Origin: Nitrososphaerota archaeon
Lineage (GTDB): Archaea; Thermoproteota; Nitrososphaeria; Conexivisphaerales; DTJL01
Assembly (NCBI GenBank): GCA_021324115.1
Contig: JAJPJS010000008.1
Span: forward strand, 208,160 to 272,159
Direction of reading: 5' to 3'
Length of the DNA stretch: 64,000 bases
Part shown: piece after piece, positions 1 to 7,553 of the stretch
How the letters are laid out: every line of letters starts with the position of its first letter
Position numbering within the stretch: the stretch's first letter is position 1
Program-made: the position numbers and the translations under genes
The notes under the pieces: model-generated
Told to the model about the DNA's origin: nothing
Database searches by the model: none
What the model saw: the letters and a program-made list of their open reading frames with translations, nothing else

Positions 1-188
1 GACATGCGGAAGAAGCTGCTCTCAAAGCCTTTTCTCGCAAGCTTTTCCATCCTTCCGACATGCTCGCCATACTGCCTGAGCCTAGATATGTGAGTCAAGA
101 GGAAGCGGTTAGATTCGACCCGTCTCTGAGGTCGCTGACCCTTGTCAGGTCAGCATCGGACCTCAGCCGTATGAATGACAAAAAATAA
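1..188 (+). CDS. C-terminal fragment of an unidentified protein
   Basis: An open frame runs from the window edge (first full codon at 3) to TAA at 186-188, giving about 61 residues of a C-terminus. It contains two acidic/aromatic patches and ends in a lysine-rich tail; no domain is recognisable from so short a piece. The upstream part lies outside the window. The stop is followed at once by an A-rich stretch and by the convergent DoxX gene. Confidence 0.5.
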   Translation, partial: HAEEAALKAFSRKLFHPSDMLAILPEPRYVSQEEAVRFDPSLRSLTLVRSASDLSRMNDKK

Positions 189-197
189 AACAAAAAT
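180..197 (-). terminator. T-rich terminator after doxX
   Basis: Read on the minus strand this stretch is a run of T interrupted by single G, A or C, lying 8 bases past the doxX stop codon. Archaeal transcription commonly ends at such T-rich tracts without a hairpin. It overlaps the end of the convergent partial gene, so the assignment is by position and composition only. Confidence 0.4.
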
Positions 198-204
198 GTC
201 GACC

Positions 205-654
205 TTAGATGCCGATCATTGCATCAAGAGAAAATGCGCCTGCGCCCAGGACGAGCAGAACAATGGCCAGCATAAGGTAGAGCGCATCAATTTCGTAACT
301 CGGATTGGCCACATCGATGTACTTTGATTTCATCTTGAATCTCTTCATGATGATTATCGACCCGAAGAATATCACATAGAACAGGGCAACGACAGGAACT
401 ATAAGACCAACTATCATGAAGATGCCACCGAAGAATTCCAATATGGCAGCGGTGCTTACCATCGCTGTGACCGGTCCCTTCTTGTCCTGCATGCCCATCC
501 ATCCGGCCATCATCTGGGCAACCTGCCCGGTCTGGACAACCTTCGGAAATCCATGTATCATCATGTTGGCGCCGAACCATATTCTCATCAGTAGTGCAAG
601 ATATGGCACGTATGGAAGTAGTACATCAAGCAGTGCAGCCAATGTGTACCACAC
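205..654 (-). CDS. doxX: DoxX family membrane protein
   Basis: 149 residues with four hydrophobic segments in the arrangement of the DoxX family: a first helix with an RxxFG-like turn (MRIWFGANMMIHGFPK), then three more helices. DoxX/DoxD proteins are quinone-linked membrane proteins; in Acidianus DoxDA is thiosulfate:quinone oxidoreductase, but many DoxX proteins have no proven substrate. Translation as given starts at GTG 654, which abuts a GGAGG sequence; a TTG at about 640 would sit at better spacing from it, so the start is uncertain by a few codons. It is divergent from an HxlR regulator, a pairing usual for redox- or electrophile-controlled DoxX genes. Confidence 0.85.
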   Translation of the reverse strand: MWYTLAALLDVLLPYVPYLALLMRIWFGANMMIHGFPKVVQTGQVAQMMAGWMGMQDKKGPVTAMVSTAAILEFFGGIFMIVGLIVPVVALFYVIFFGSIIIMKRFKMKSKYIDVANPSYEIDALYLMLAIVLLVLGAGAFSLDAMIGI

Positions 655-680
655 CTCCGGAACATATAGATTTCAATTGC

Positions 681-733
681 ATACTTGGTAACCTTTAGTA
701 ACTTGGCTTCTGGAGGTAACTATTTATACTTAA
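681..733 (+). promoter_or_regulatory. hxlR promoter and candidate HxlR operator
   Basis: A TATA-like box (tatttatac, about 720-729) lies about 27 bases before the GTG start of the HxlR gene, fitting a leaderless transcript. Upstream is TACT (682-685) and AGTA (697-700) separated by 11 bases; HxlR/YodB-type regulators bind TACT/AGTA palindromes, though usually with a shorter spacer. Repeated GGTAAC words are also present at 687-692 and 714-719. The operator assignment is an inference. Confidence 0.4.
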
Positions 734-751
734 CGCCGGAATCTTACTGAC

Positions 752-1114
752 GTGCAGCCCCATCTTGCCGAAGGTTCTGCGGAGGAATTGTGGTGCCCCG
801 TCACGGCAGCGGCTGCGGTTCTCGGAAGAAGATGGCAGCTGGTGCTTGTAGATAGGTTGATGGGTGGCGGAAAGAGATTCAACGAAATAAAGGAGCTGAT
901 ACCGGGTATCTCGAGCAAGGTTCTTTCTGAAACTTTACGGGACATGGAAGAAGATGGCCTTGTCGAGAGAACCGTTACAGCCGGGCCGCCGATCCATGTT
1001 ACCTATTCGCTTACCAGGAAAGGAAGGGAACTGAATCATGTGCTTCGGGATTTCAGGGCTTGGGGAGAAAAATGGATGTCTCACCGGCCGCATAATATCA
1101 CTCAAAAAAGATGA
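752..1114 (+). CDS. HxlR family winged-helix regulator
   Basis: 120 residues with the full HxlR layout: a cysteine just before the first helix (LWCPV), the helix-turn-helix around RFNEIKELIPGISSKVLSETL, and the wing ending in YSLTRKGREL. Family members such as HypR and YodB sense electrophiles or disulfide stress through the N-terminal cysteine, which is kept here (residue 15). The GTG start at 752 is supported by a TATA box about 27 bases upstream. It is divergent from doxX, which it probably controls. Its last 17 bases overlap the end of the convergent membrane gene. Confidence 0.9.
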   Translation: MQPHLAEGSAEELWCPVTAAAAVLGRRWQLVLVDRLMGGGKRFNEIKELIPGISSKVLSETLRDMEEDGLVERTVTAGPPIHVTYSLTRKGRELNHVLRDFRAWGEKWMSHRPHNITQKR

Positions 1115-1685
1115 GCGCCGCCATGATCAGCAACGTAAGCCCGGATACCAGTTTGAAGTACCTGAACCGGCGTATCAGCACCCGCTCAAACCTTTTTCTG
1201 AGCAAAGCTGCCACGGCAAGGCTGAACATAATGCCGAAAGTAGTCGAAATTCCTGCCTCGATTGCGTGGTAAGATAATACAAGTGGCAACACGATCAGCA
1301 TTATCTCAAGCTCTTCCACCATTGTCAGCTGGGTGACTAGGAGAAGACTTCGTGAACTTGTTGCCTTCTTTCTCACCTCATTCAACTCATCGAATATTCG
1401 ATACCCTCCACCCAATGAGGCAATCAGCCAGTAAATGCCTATCGCAACCAGCAGAAAGGCGCTTGCAATCTTGATGTAAGAAAGCACCGGCCCGATCTCA
1501 CCCAAGGCGTAGCGAACCAAGACGAGCAGGATGCCGAGGAGCACCATCCCTGATAGTGCCATTCCTTTCAGTAGATTCGCCCAGCCAAACAGTGTACTGT
1601 ATGAGAGATCTACAAACGCATCCTCGACCATTTCGCTCGAGAGCGCCCACAGGGAGGCTGCGAGTATGGCAAGACTGAATGGCAA
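1098..1685 (-). CDS. Multi-pass membrane protein, possible transporter
   Basis: 195 residues, mostly hydrophobic, with six or seven predicted membrane segments. Acidic residues sit inside the first and fourth segments (SSEMVEDAF and MVEELEIMLIVLPL), a spacing reminiscent of LysE/TerC/GDT1-type cation transporters and of the uncharacterised archaeal COG4280 group. No substrate can be named. A basic loop (RKRFERVLIRRFR) precedes the last helix. The gene converges on hxlR with a 17-base overlap of the two coding ends. Confidence 0.65.
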   Translation of the reverse strand: MPFSLAILAASLWALSSEMVEDAFVDLSYSTLFGWANLLKGMALSGMVLLGILLVLVRYALGEIGPVLSYIKIASAFLLVAIGIYWLIASLGGGYRIFDELNEVRKKATSSRSLLLVTQLTMVEELEIMLIVLPLVLSYHAIEAGISTTFGIMFSLAVAALLRKRFERVLIRRFRYFKLVSGLTLLIMAALIFFE

Positions 1686-1780
1686 GCGAGGTTGCGTGTA
1701 CCACCGTATTGTTAAAGTTTGACGTCGGTGTGGGGATTTTCGTCTGGTCTTCTAGCAAAAGTTTCGCCATCAAAAGGGCG

Positions 1781-1810
1781 GACTATGCGTAATCTGACTA
1801 TGCGTAATCT
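1781..1810. repeat. Tandem 15-base direct repeat
   Basis: The word gactatgcgtaatct occurs twice in direct succession (1781-1795 and 1796-1810) in the divergent intergenic region between the membrane protein gene and the MFS gene. Two adjacent copies could be a regulator binding site or a simple slippage duplication. Confidence 0.7.
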
Positions 1811-1948
1811 GAGTCTAATTTTCGAAGGCAGATCGCTTTAAATACGGGTTGTAAACAATCAGTTTCAAAGTATGGCATTTCATTTTCAGGACATTTATGT
1901 ATACAATATTCGGTGTTCTTGAAACATCTTAATTAGGAGTAGACATTC

Positions 1949-3208
1949 ATGCGTTTCAGGCTCGGAGGAAATCTCTGGCATCATTCCGATTTCATCAGGT
2001 TCTGGACAGGTGATACGGTTACCCAGTTCACAGGCCAGGTCACTTCCTTGGCACTTCCTACAATAGCAGTGCTGACTCTGAATGTCAGCGGGTTCCAGCT
2101 TGGTTTACTTTCAGCTCTGAGCTTCATCGCCTTCCCTGTTCTGGGGCTTTTCGTCGGGGTGTGGATGGACAGGATGAGGAGAAGACCTGTGATGATAGCT
2201 GTCAACCTCGTCAGGCTTGTGACGCTTGCATCCATTCCGCTGGCATTTATAACTGGCGTGCTATCACTTTACCAGCTGTACGTCATCGCTCTTATAATGG
2301 GTATCTGCACTCTCTTCTTCGATGTAGCCTACCAGTCCTATCTGCCGAGTCTCGTGGAAAGGGAAAACGTAGTGGAAGGTAATCAGAAGCTGCAGATAAG
2401 TGCATCCGGAGCCCAGGTCGTCGGCCCTAGCATCGCTAGCCTGCTAATGGGACTGATAGGTGCGGCCATGTCTATCTTGGTGGATGTCATGGGCTTTTTT
2501 GTGTCTGTTGTGATGCTCTTCTCCATAAGGAAACCCGAGCCGGCGCCGAAAGCAGATTCTGCCGATGGCGGTCGACACTTTTTCGGAGAGATGAAAGAGG
2601 GAATAAGGGTGATTACTGGGAATAGCCTGCTCTGGAGTCAGGCCGGGTGTACCGCAACCCAGAATCTAGGGACTAACATGTACTTTGTTGCACTGCTTTT
2701 GTATGCGTACAGAATCCTTGGCATATCCAAGTCTGTCATAGGTTTCGCATTTTCTCTTGGTGCATTAGGTTTCCTGCTCGGTGTTCTTGCCTCCACAGCT
2801 TTGACGAAACGTCTTGGTCTCGGAAGAACGATTGCACTATCCACAGCTCTGAACCTAGGTCTTCTTCTTGTTCTTCTTCCCATGGGCAATCTCTCTCTGC
2901 TCATTATAGGACTGGCCCTCTTCGTGAGTAATGTGGGAATCCCGATTTACAACATAAACCAGGTCAGCTTGCGGCAGATAATAACGCCTGACAGGCTTCA
3001 GGGTAGAATGAATGCCACAATGCGGACAATCGTCTGGGGCACCATTCCAGCAGGTTCACTTATAGGCGGCATTCTCACCACGCTTATTGGAATAATTCCC
3101 ACGCTGTTGGCAGGCGCAATCGTGGGTGGAGGATCGATTCTTTGGATCCTTCTTGGCCCAATAATCAGACTCCGAAAGCAGCCTGAACCCGTCGATGGCG
3201 AAAGTTAA
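1949..3208 (+). CDS. MFS transporter
   Basis: 419 residues with about twelve membrane segments. The loop between segments 2 and 3 has the major-facilitator signature (GVWMDRMRRRPVMI), matching the MFS_3/enterobactin-exporter-like branch of drug and metabolite exporters. An AGGAG about nine bases before ATG 1949 could act as a ribosome site; the 260-base upstream region is AT-rich. The substrate cannot be told from the sequence. Confidence 0.88.
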   Translation: MRFRLGGNLWHHSDFIRFWTGDTVTQFTGQVTSLALPTIAVLTLNVSGFQLGLLSALSFIAFPVLGLFVGVWMDRMRRRPVMIAVNLVRLVTLASIPLAFITGVLSLYQLYVIALIMGICTLFFDVAYQSYLPSLVERENVVEGNQKLQISASGAQVVGPSIASLLMGLIGAAMSILVDVMGFFVSVVMLFSIRKPEPAPKADSADGGRHFFGEMKEGIRVITGNSLLWSQAGCTATQNLGTNMYFVALLLYAYRILGISKSVIGFAFSLGALGFLLGVLASTALTKRLGLGRTIALSTALNLGLLLVLLPMGNLSLLIIGLALFVSNVGIPIYNINQVSLRQIITPDRLQGRMNATMRTIVWGTIPAGSLIGGILTTLIGIIPTLLAGAIVGGGSILWILLGPIIRLRKQPEPVDGES

Positions 3209-3341
3209 CAAATATCCTCTCTTAAATAATGCAACGAGTTCCTCAGAAGGGTGGTCGAAGCGTCTGAACCCTCCGTTTTATTCGCTTTCAAGTTCGCTGC
3301 TAATGCGTTTATTAAATTCTAGATTGCAGCCCATTTCAGAT

Positions 3342-4424
3342 ATGCTGAGCCTACAGTCAAAGCAGGTCAGATTCTTCCTAGTATTTGTTCTACCACTTGT
3401 ATTGTTGGGCGTCATCCTGGGAATACTTCAGGTGAGCACAAAGGCGCTGGTTCCACTCGAGCAGGGAGTAAACGCCGGTTACGGCGTGGCCGTGCTGATA
3501 TGGTTGTCCTTTGTTCTATCAATCATAGCGGACGCGGCTTTAATAGGCATAGCAGCTTTCAACACATTCAACGACAAACCCGTTAACAAGAGGCTGGTAA
3601 GGCTCGGAGTAGCCGGTGGTGTGGCGGCTGTCGTCGTAGTATTCCTGATTATTCAGTTCGGCACCAAAATACTTACCCCACTTGAAAGCGGAATAGCAAG
3701 CGGAGAAGTACCCCTCTCGCTGGCTGGAATAGCTTCGCTCCTTGCGTTGTTTGGGACGGGTGGCGCGTTCTTCTATGCCACAAAATTCAAGGCGATTCCC
3801 TTTGTTCTTCATCCCGACGGTGGCATAAAAACAGAGGAGGTTGTCGTCAGTGTGCCAGATACAGGTGCCACTCAACCCGAGAAGGCTCTGCATTCTTCTG
3901 CTGCAGAGCACCCACCTGACCAGGTGCAGCCTCAGGCAGCACCTGAAAGGCCCGCTCCGATTTTATCAGATGCGCACTCGGCAGAAAGCAGCACAGTACC
4001 CGCATCACCTCAACCTCAACCTCAACCTCAACCTCAACCTCAGGCTTCTCATCCAACCCAGGAACCTTCTCCCGTGGTATCTATTCAGGACCTTAAGCTT
4101 GTAGAATCATTTGTGAGTCGCAGAGATTTCGACCTGCTATCTGGCCAACCCCAATCAGGAGAGGACAGAGACCTTATCCAGACGAAGGCAAATGTCGCAG
4201 AATGGATACTTCTCTCCCTGAAACTGGGGGGCAAGGTTGCGAAAACCAAACTGGAGTCGAGCTTCGAGGAACAGTTCCCGAAGATATACGTCCCCCTCTT
4301 TAATTCAGTGCTATACGACCTCATTTACAAGGGAAAGGTTGATTCCGTAAAGGAAGGAAGCAGAATGATGCTTATGCTGAAAGATGACAGTCAGGAAGGC
4401 GGATCAGGCTCCAGTAAGACATAA
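3342..4424 (+). CDS. Membrane protein with PQ-rich linker and C-terminal winged-helix-like domain
   Basis: Start chosen at ATG 3342 because a TATA-like box (tttattaaa, 3308-3316) lies about 30 bases upstream and the first membrane helix follows directly; the frame is open back to ATG 3195, which would add 49 residues and overlap the MFS gene. From 3342 the product is 360 residues: four hydrophobic segments in two similar pairs (each pair carries a TKxLxPLExG sequence, suggesting an internal duplication), a disordered linker with six Pro-Gln dipeptides, then about 110 charged residues that could be a winged helix. Family not recognised. Confidence 0.7.
   Translation: MLSLQSKQVRFFLVFVLPLVLLGVILGILQVSTKALVPLEQGVNAGYGVAVLIWLSFVLSIIADAALIGIAAFNTFNDKPVNKRLVRLGVAGGVAAVVVVFLIIQFGTKILTPLESGIASGEVPLSLAGIASLLALFGTGGAFFYATKFKAIPFVLHPDGGIKTEEVVVSVPDTGATQPEKALHSSAAEHPPDQVQPQAAPERPAPILSDAHSAESSTVPASPQPQPQPQPQPQASHPTQEPSPVVSIQDLKLVESFVSRRDFDLLSGQPQSGEDRDLIQTKANVAEWILLSLKLGGKVAKTKLESSFEEQFPKIYVPLFNSVLYDLIYKGKVDSVKEGSRMMLMLKDDSQEGGSGSSKT
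4008..4043 (+). repeat. Hexanucleotide microsatellite (cctcaa)x6 inside a gene
   Basis: Five exact cctcaa units followed by cctcag encode six Pro-Gln dipeptides in the linker of the surrounding membrane protein. The repeat keeps the frame whatever the copy number, so slippage would only change linker length. Confidence 0.9.
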
Positions 4425-4450
4425 ATCATCTTAAGGCATAATAAGCTTGT

Positions 4451-4936
4451 TTGACCGAGTCCGATACGAAAGACCAGACGGCTAAAGCGATTGCAGCCAT
4501 ATCCAACTCGATCAAAACCGAAACCCGTGCCAGGATGCTCCTTGCGCTCAAAAAGAGCCCGATGAGACCAAAGGATGTTTTGAGACTTTCCACGGAATCA
4601 CCAAGCACAATCTACAGAGCGGTGGACCAGCTCATTGAAGCCGGTGTCATTTCAAGAGAAGGAGGAGGGGACCAAGTCGTGTGGAGCCTGACCCCACTTG
4701 GTACAAGACTCGTAGATTCGATGGTGAACGTAGTTTCAGGCCCCGGTATTTCTACTTCCGAAGCGGTCTCCTCAAGAAAAAGATATCAGAAATATATCGA
4801 AGCGTTGGCACCCGCGGCACTTTTCGCTTTTGCTGCGGTCAGGGGGGTATTTTCGCACCAGGTTGGATGGGTTATAGGAGGCGCATTGCTCGCCTTGATT
4901 TTATATGTGATGCTCAGATACGTATTTCGACGTTAA
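4451..4936 (+). CDS. Membrane-anchored ArsR-like winged-helix regulator
   Basis: 161 residues starting at TTG 4451. Residues about 15-85 form an ArsR/MarR-like winged helix (IKTETRARMLLALKKSPMRP, then recognition helix region STIYRAVDQLIEAGVISREG). The C-terminus has two hydrophobic segments (about 114-130 and 138-156), so the DNA-binding part would sit on the cytoplasmic face of the membrane. One-component, membrane-tethered regulators of this kind are common in archaea. It follows another protein of membrane plus putative winged-helix type on the same strand by 26 bases, so the two may work together. Confidence 0.75.
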   Translation: MTESDTKDQTAKAIAAISNSIKTETRARMLLALKKSPMRPKDVLRLSTESPSTIYRAVDQLIEAGVISREGGGDQVVWSLTPLGTRLVDSMVNVVSGPGISTSEAVSSRKRYQKYIEALAPAALFAFAAVRGVFSHQVGWVIGGALLALILYVMLRYVFRR

Positions 4937-5057
4937 GAGGTCCATTCATAAAAACCATTAACTTAGGAAGCCAACGTAGCATTATAATTAACCATAAACA
5001 TTTTGCGCTAACCATGAGGACATGTCCTGACGGCCTTCCGTTTCCAGTGGGAGCCGG

Positions 5058-5357
5058 TTAACTCAACTTCTGTCTTGTACAGTAGATTAGGAACATCTTA
5101 AGTTCGGTACTGTAATTCGCGATCTGGTCCAGAGCCTGCAAAATCTTTCTCACCCTCTCGTCTGTAGCAAGGCCAGATTGGGGCAACAAAATCTCTCCGG
5201 TTATGACGCCCTGCGCGTCGATAACAGCCTTTCTGAAGACATCCAATGCGTGATCGAGCGAGCCGAGGTCATACTTTTGTAACGCCCAAGAAAGCAAAAG
5301 CCCCTCGACCTCTCGTTTCTGGGCTTCGCCATCCACATGCCGTCCTTCAGAACTCAT
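5058..5357 (-). CDS. Small hypothetical protein
   Basis: 99 residues from ATG 5357, rich in helix-forming residues with leucine/alanine heptad-like spacing (LLLSWALQKYDLGSLDHALDVF). No signal peptide or membrane segment and no recognised family. It stands alone between two genes on the other strand; its reading frame is the only long one in this stretch. Confidence 0.5.
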   Translation of the reverse strand: MSSEGRHVDGEAQKREVEGLLLSWALQKYDLGSLDHALDVFRKAVIDAQGVITGEILLPQSGLATDERVRKILQALDQIANYSTELKMFLIYCTRQKLS

Positions 5358-5518
5358 GGGTTAGCGAGATATCGGCACGATTTTAGGCAGTTGTTTCAAC
5401 ATTTATTCACTTGCAACTGAAAATTAGTTTCTTTGCGGTCTTGGAATACATTTCTCTCTTGGCCAGTCAAATCAGAAACGCATTTAATCAGGCAACTATA
5501 TTCTAATCGCAGTATACG

Positions 5519-7543
5519 TTGAATCTTACGGATAGACAGAGAAGCACCCTTACCCTCATCTGTGATACGCTTTTCCCTGACGTGGGGGATGGTTCCGACT
5601 TTTACAGGCGCAAGGCTCCAGACATGGGTGTTGACACCGCTCTTGCCCGGGTGATCGAGGAAAGTCTTCAACCAGGCAACTCTAGCGCCATGGCCAGGTT
5701 GCTCGACATACTGGAAAACCCCATACTTGAACTCGCTCTTTCCCGCAAACCGAGGGCTTTTTCAAAAATGAGCCTTCAGGAAAGGACAGAACTGCTGCGC
5801 TCCTGGAGGGACAGCCCGCTGATGGTAAAGAGAACCGCCTTTCAGGCAATTAAGAGGATCGCATGCTTCCTTTCCTACACCGTACAGACGTCGGGCGGCA
5901 TAAACCCAAACTGGAGTGAGATAGGATACCCTGGACCCGATGATTCGGGGAGGGTGCAGCATCCCCAAGAGCTTACGGTTAAGCCATTAATCCCAGAGGA
6001 AGGTTCCAAGCTCGAGGCGGAAGTATGTGTCGTTGGCTCCGGCGCTGGGGGAAGCGTTATTGCGTATGAGCTGAGCAAGGCAGGTCATACAGTGATAGTG
6101 CTCGAGCAGGGCAGTTACGAAACTTCCACGACATTTATTCAGGACGAACTCCAGATGATGCAAAAATTATTCCAGCAGCAGGGTACCGCTTCAACGAGTG
6201 ACCTTTCCTTTACGCTCCTGGCGGGAAGGGGGGCGGGCGGCGGAACAATTGTGAACTGGAACACGTGCCTGAGAACCCCTGAACCGGTTCTCAAGGAGTG
6301 GCAGGAGGATTACGGTATCCAGGACCTCCTCTCCCCCCATTTCAGGGAGCTTGTCGAGCAGGTATGGAGCACCCTGAGGGTAAACACGGGTGAAAGTCAA
6401 AGAAACTCCAACAATCAGGCTTTGTGGGATGGTTGCTTAAAACTGGGATACACGGAAGGTACAGACTTCGAGGTCATAAACAGGAATGCGGTTGGCTGCA
6501 GGGAAAGGTGTGATTTCTGCAACATGGGCTGCATTTACGCCTGCAAGCAGTCCACCATCATGAATTACATTCCCATGGCGTATGCCAACTCTGCAAAATT
6601 CATATTTAACTGCAGGGCTGAAAGAGTGCTTATCGAGGGGGACGAGGCCAAGGGGGTGGCTGCGGTGTACGCCCCAACGCCGGGCAAGACCGTACGATTC
6701 GAAGTGAAGTCAAAGGTCGTTGTAGCGGCCTGCGGAAGCATCGAAACACCTGCACTTCTCCTGCGCTCGGGGGTAAAGGACAGGAACGTAGGGCGAAATC
6801 TCAGACTCCACCCCACAGCAGCACTCTCCGGAATCTTCGAACACCAAATACAGGCGTGGAAGGGTCCGCCGCAGACGGTGGCGGTAAGGAAATTCATTAA
6901 TCGTGATGGAAATTATCACGGGTTTTGGATTGAAGCAGCTCCGGCTCACCCCGGTCTTTTCGCCTTTACGATTCCCTGGAGTGATGGGAAATCTCATAAA
7001 GACTTCATGAAAAAGTACTATACCAGAGCCGCCTCCCCGATCGTACTTGTTCGTGAATGGGGCGGAGGAATCGTATCCATCGACAAACAGGGATTTCCTG
7101 TTGTATTTTATGACCTGGACCAGAGAGACAAAAGCACAATGATGGCAGGGATGGAAGAAATAGCACGGATACTCGTCGCTGCGGGAGCTACAGAAATCTG
7201 GAGCACTCACAACGAACCTGTATCTGTTGGGGATGGAAGCCGGTCGTTGAAGGAAGAGGACCTTGACAGCTTCAATCAGCAACTAAGGCGGAAGGGAATA
7301 GGAAAAAACAGAATGATGCTATTTAGTGCACATATAATGGGTTCCGTAAGAATGAGCCAGGACTCATCTCAGGGTCCCACGAGGCCTACGGGTGAACTGC
7401 ACTCCACACGCAACCTGTACATTGGCGATGCAAGCGTCTTCCCCACGTCTCCAGGGGTGAATCCCATGATCAGCATAATGTCCATGTCAAAGCGTACATC
7501 AGAATTCATAATCAGCTCGCTCTCGTCGGCGCATGCTTCTTGA
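5519..7543 (+). CDS. GMC-family FAD alcohol oxidase/dehydrogenase
   Basis: 674 residues starting at TTG 5519, about 25 bases after a TATA-like box (ctatattc). The first 150 residues resemble the gluconate-2-dehydrogenase subunit-3-like N-terminal part found in long-chain alcohol oxidases. The FAD dinucleotide-binding motif is GSGAGG (173-178) followed by a terminal glutamate of the second strand (VLEQG). GMC signature AGRGAGGGTIVNWN follows, then a cysteine cluster (CRERCDFCNMGCIYAC) as in fatty-alcohol oxidases, and the C-terminal GMC domain with GSVRM, the IGDASVFPTSPGVNPM block. Likely oxidises a long-chain alcohol or related hydroxyl compound; electron acceptor unknown. Confidence 0.85.
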   Translation: MNLTDRQRSTLTLICDTLFPDVGDGSDFYRRKAPDMGVDTALARVIEESLQPGNSSAMARLLDILENPILELALSRKPRAFSKMSLQERTELLRSWRDSPLMVKRTAFQAIKRIACFLSYTVQTSGGINPNWSEIGYPGPDDSGRVQHPQELTVKPLIPEEGSKLEAEVCVVGSGAGGSVIAYELSKAGHTVIVLEQGSYETSTTFIQDELQMMQKLFQQQGTASTSDLSFTLLAGRGAGGGTIVNWNTCLRTPEPVLKEWQEDYGIQDLLSPHFRELVEQVWSTLRVNTGESQRNSNNQALWDGCLKLGYTEGTDFEVINRNAVGCRERCDFCNMGCIYACKQSTIMNYIPMAYANSAKFIFNCRAERVLIEGDEAKGVAAVYAPTPGKTVRFEVKSKVVVAACGSIETPALLLRSGVKDRNVGRNLRLHPTAALSGIFEHQIQAWKGPPQTVAVRKFINRDGNYHGFWIEAAPAHPGLFAFTIPWSDGKSHKDFMKKYYTRAASPIVLVREWGGGIVSIDKQGFPVVFYDLDQRDKSTMMAGMEEIARILVAAGATEIWSTHNEPVSVGDGSRSLKEEDLDSFNQQLRRKGIGKNRMMLFSAHIMGSVRMSQDSSQGPTRPTGELHSTRNLYIGDASVFPTSPGVNPMISIMSMSKRTSEFIISSLSSAHAS

Positions 7544-7553
7544 TCGGATTATA

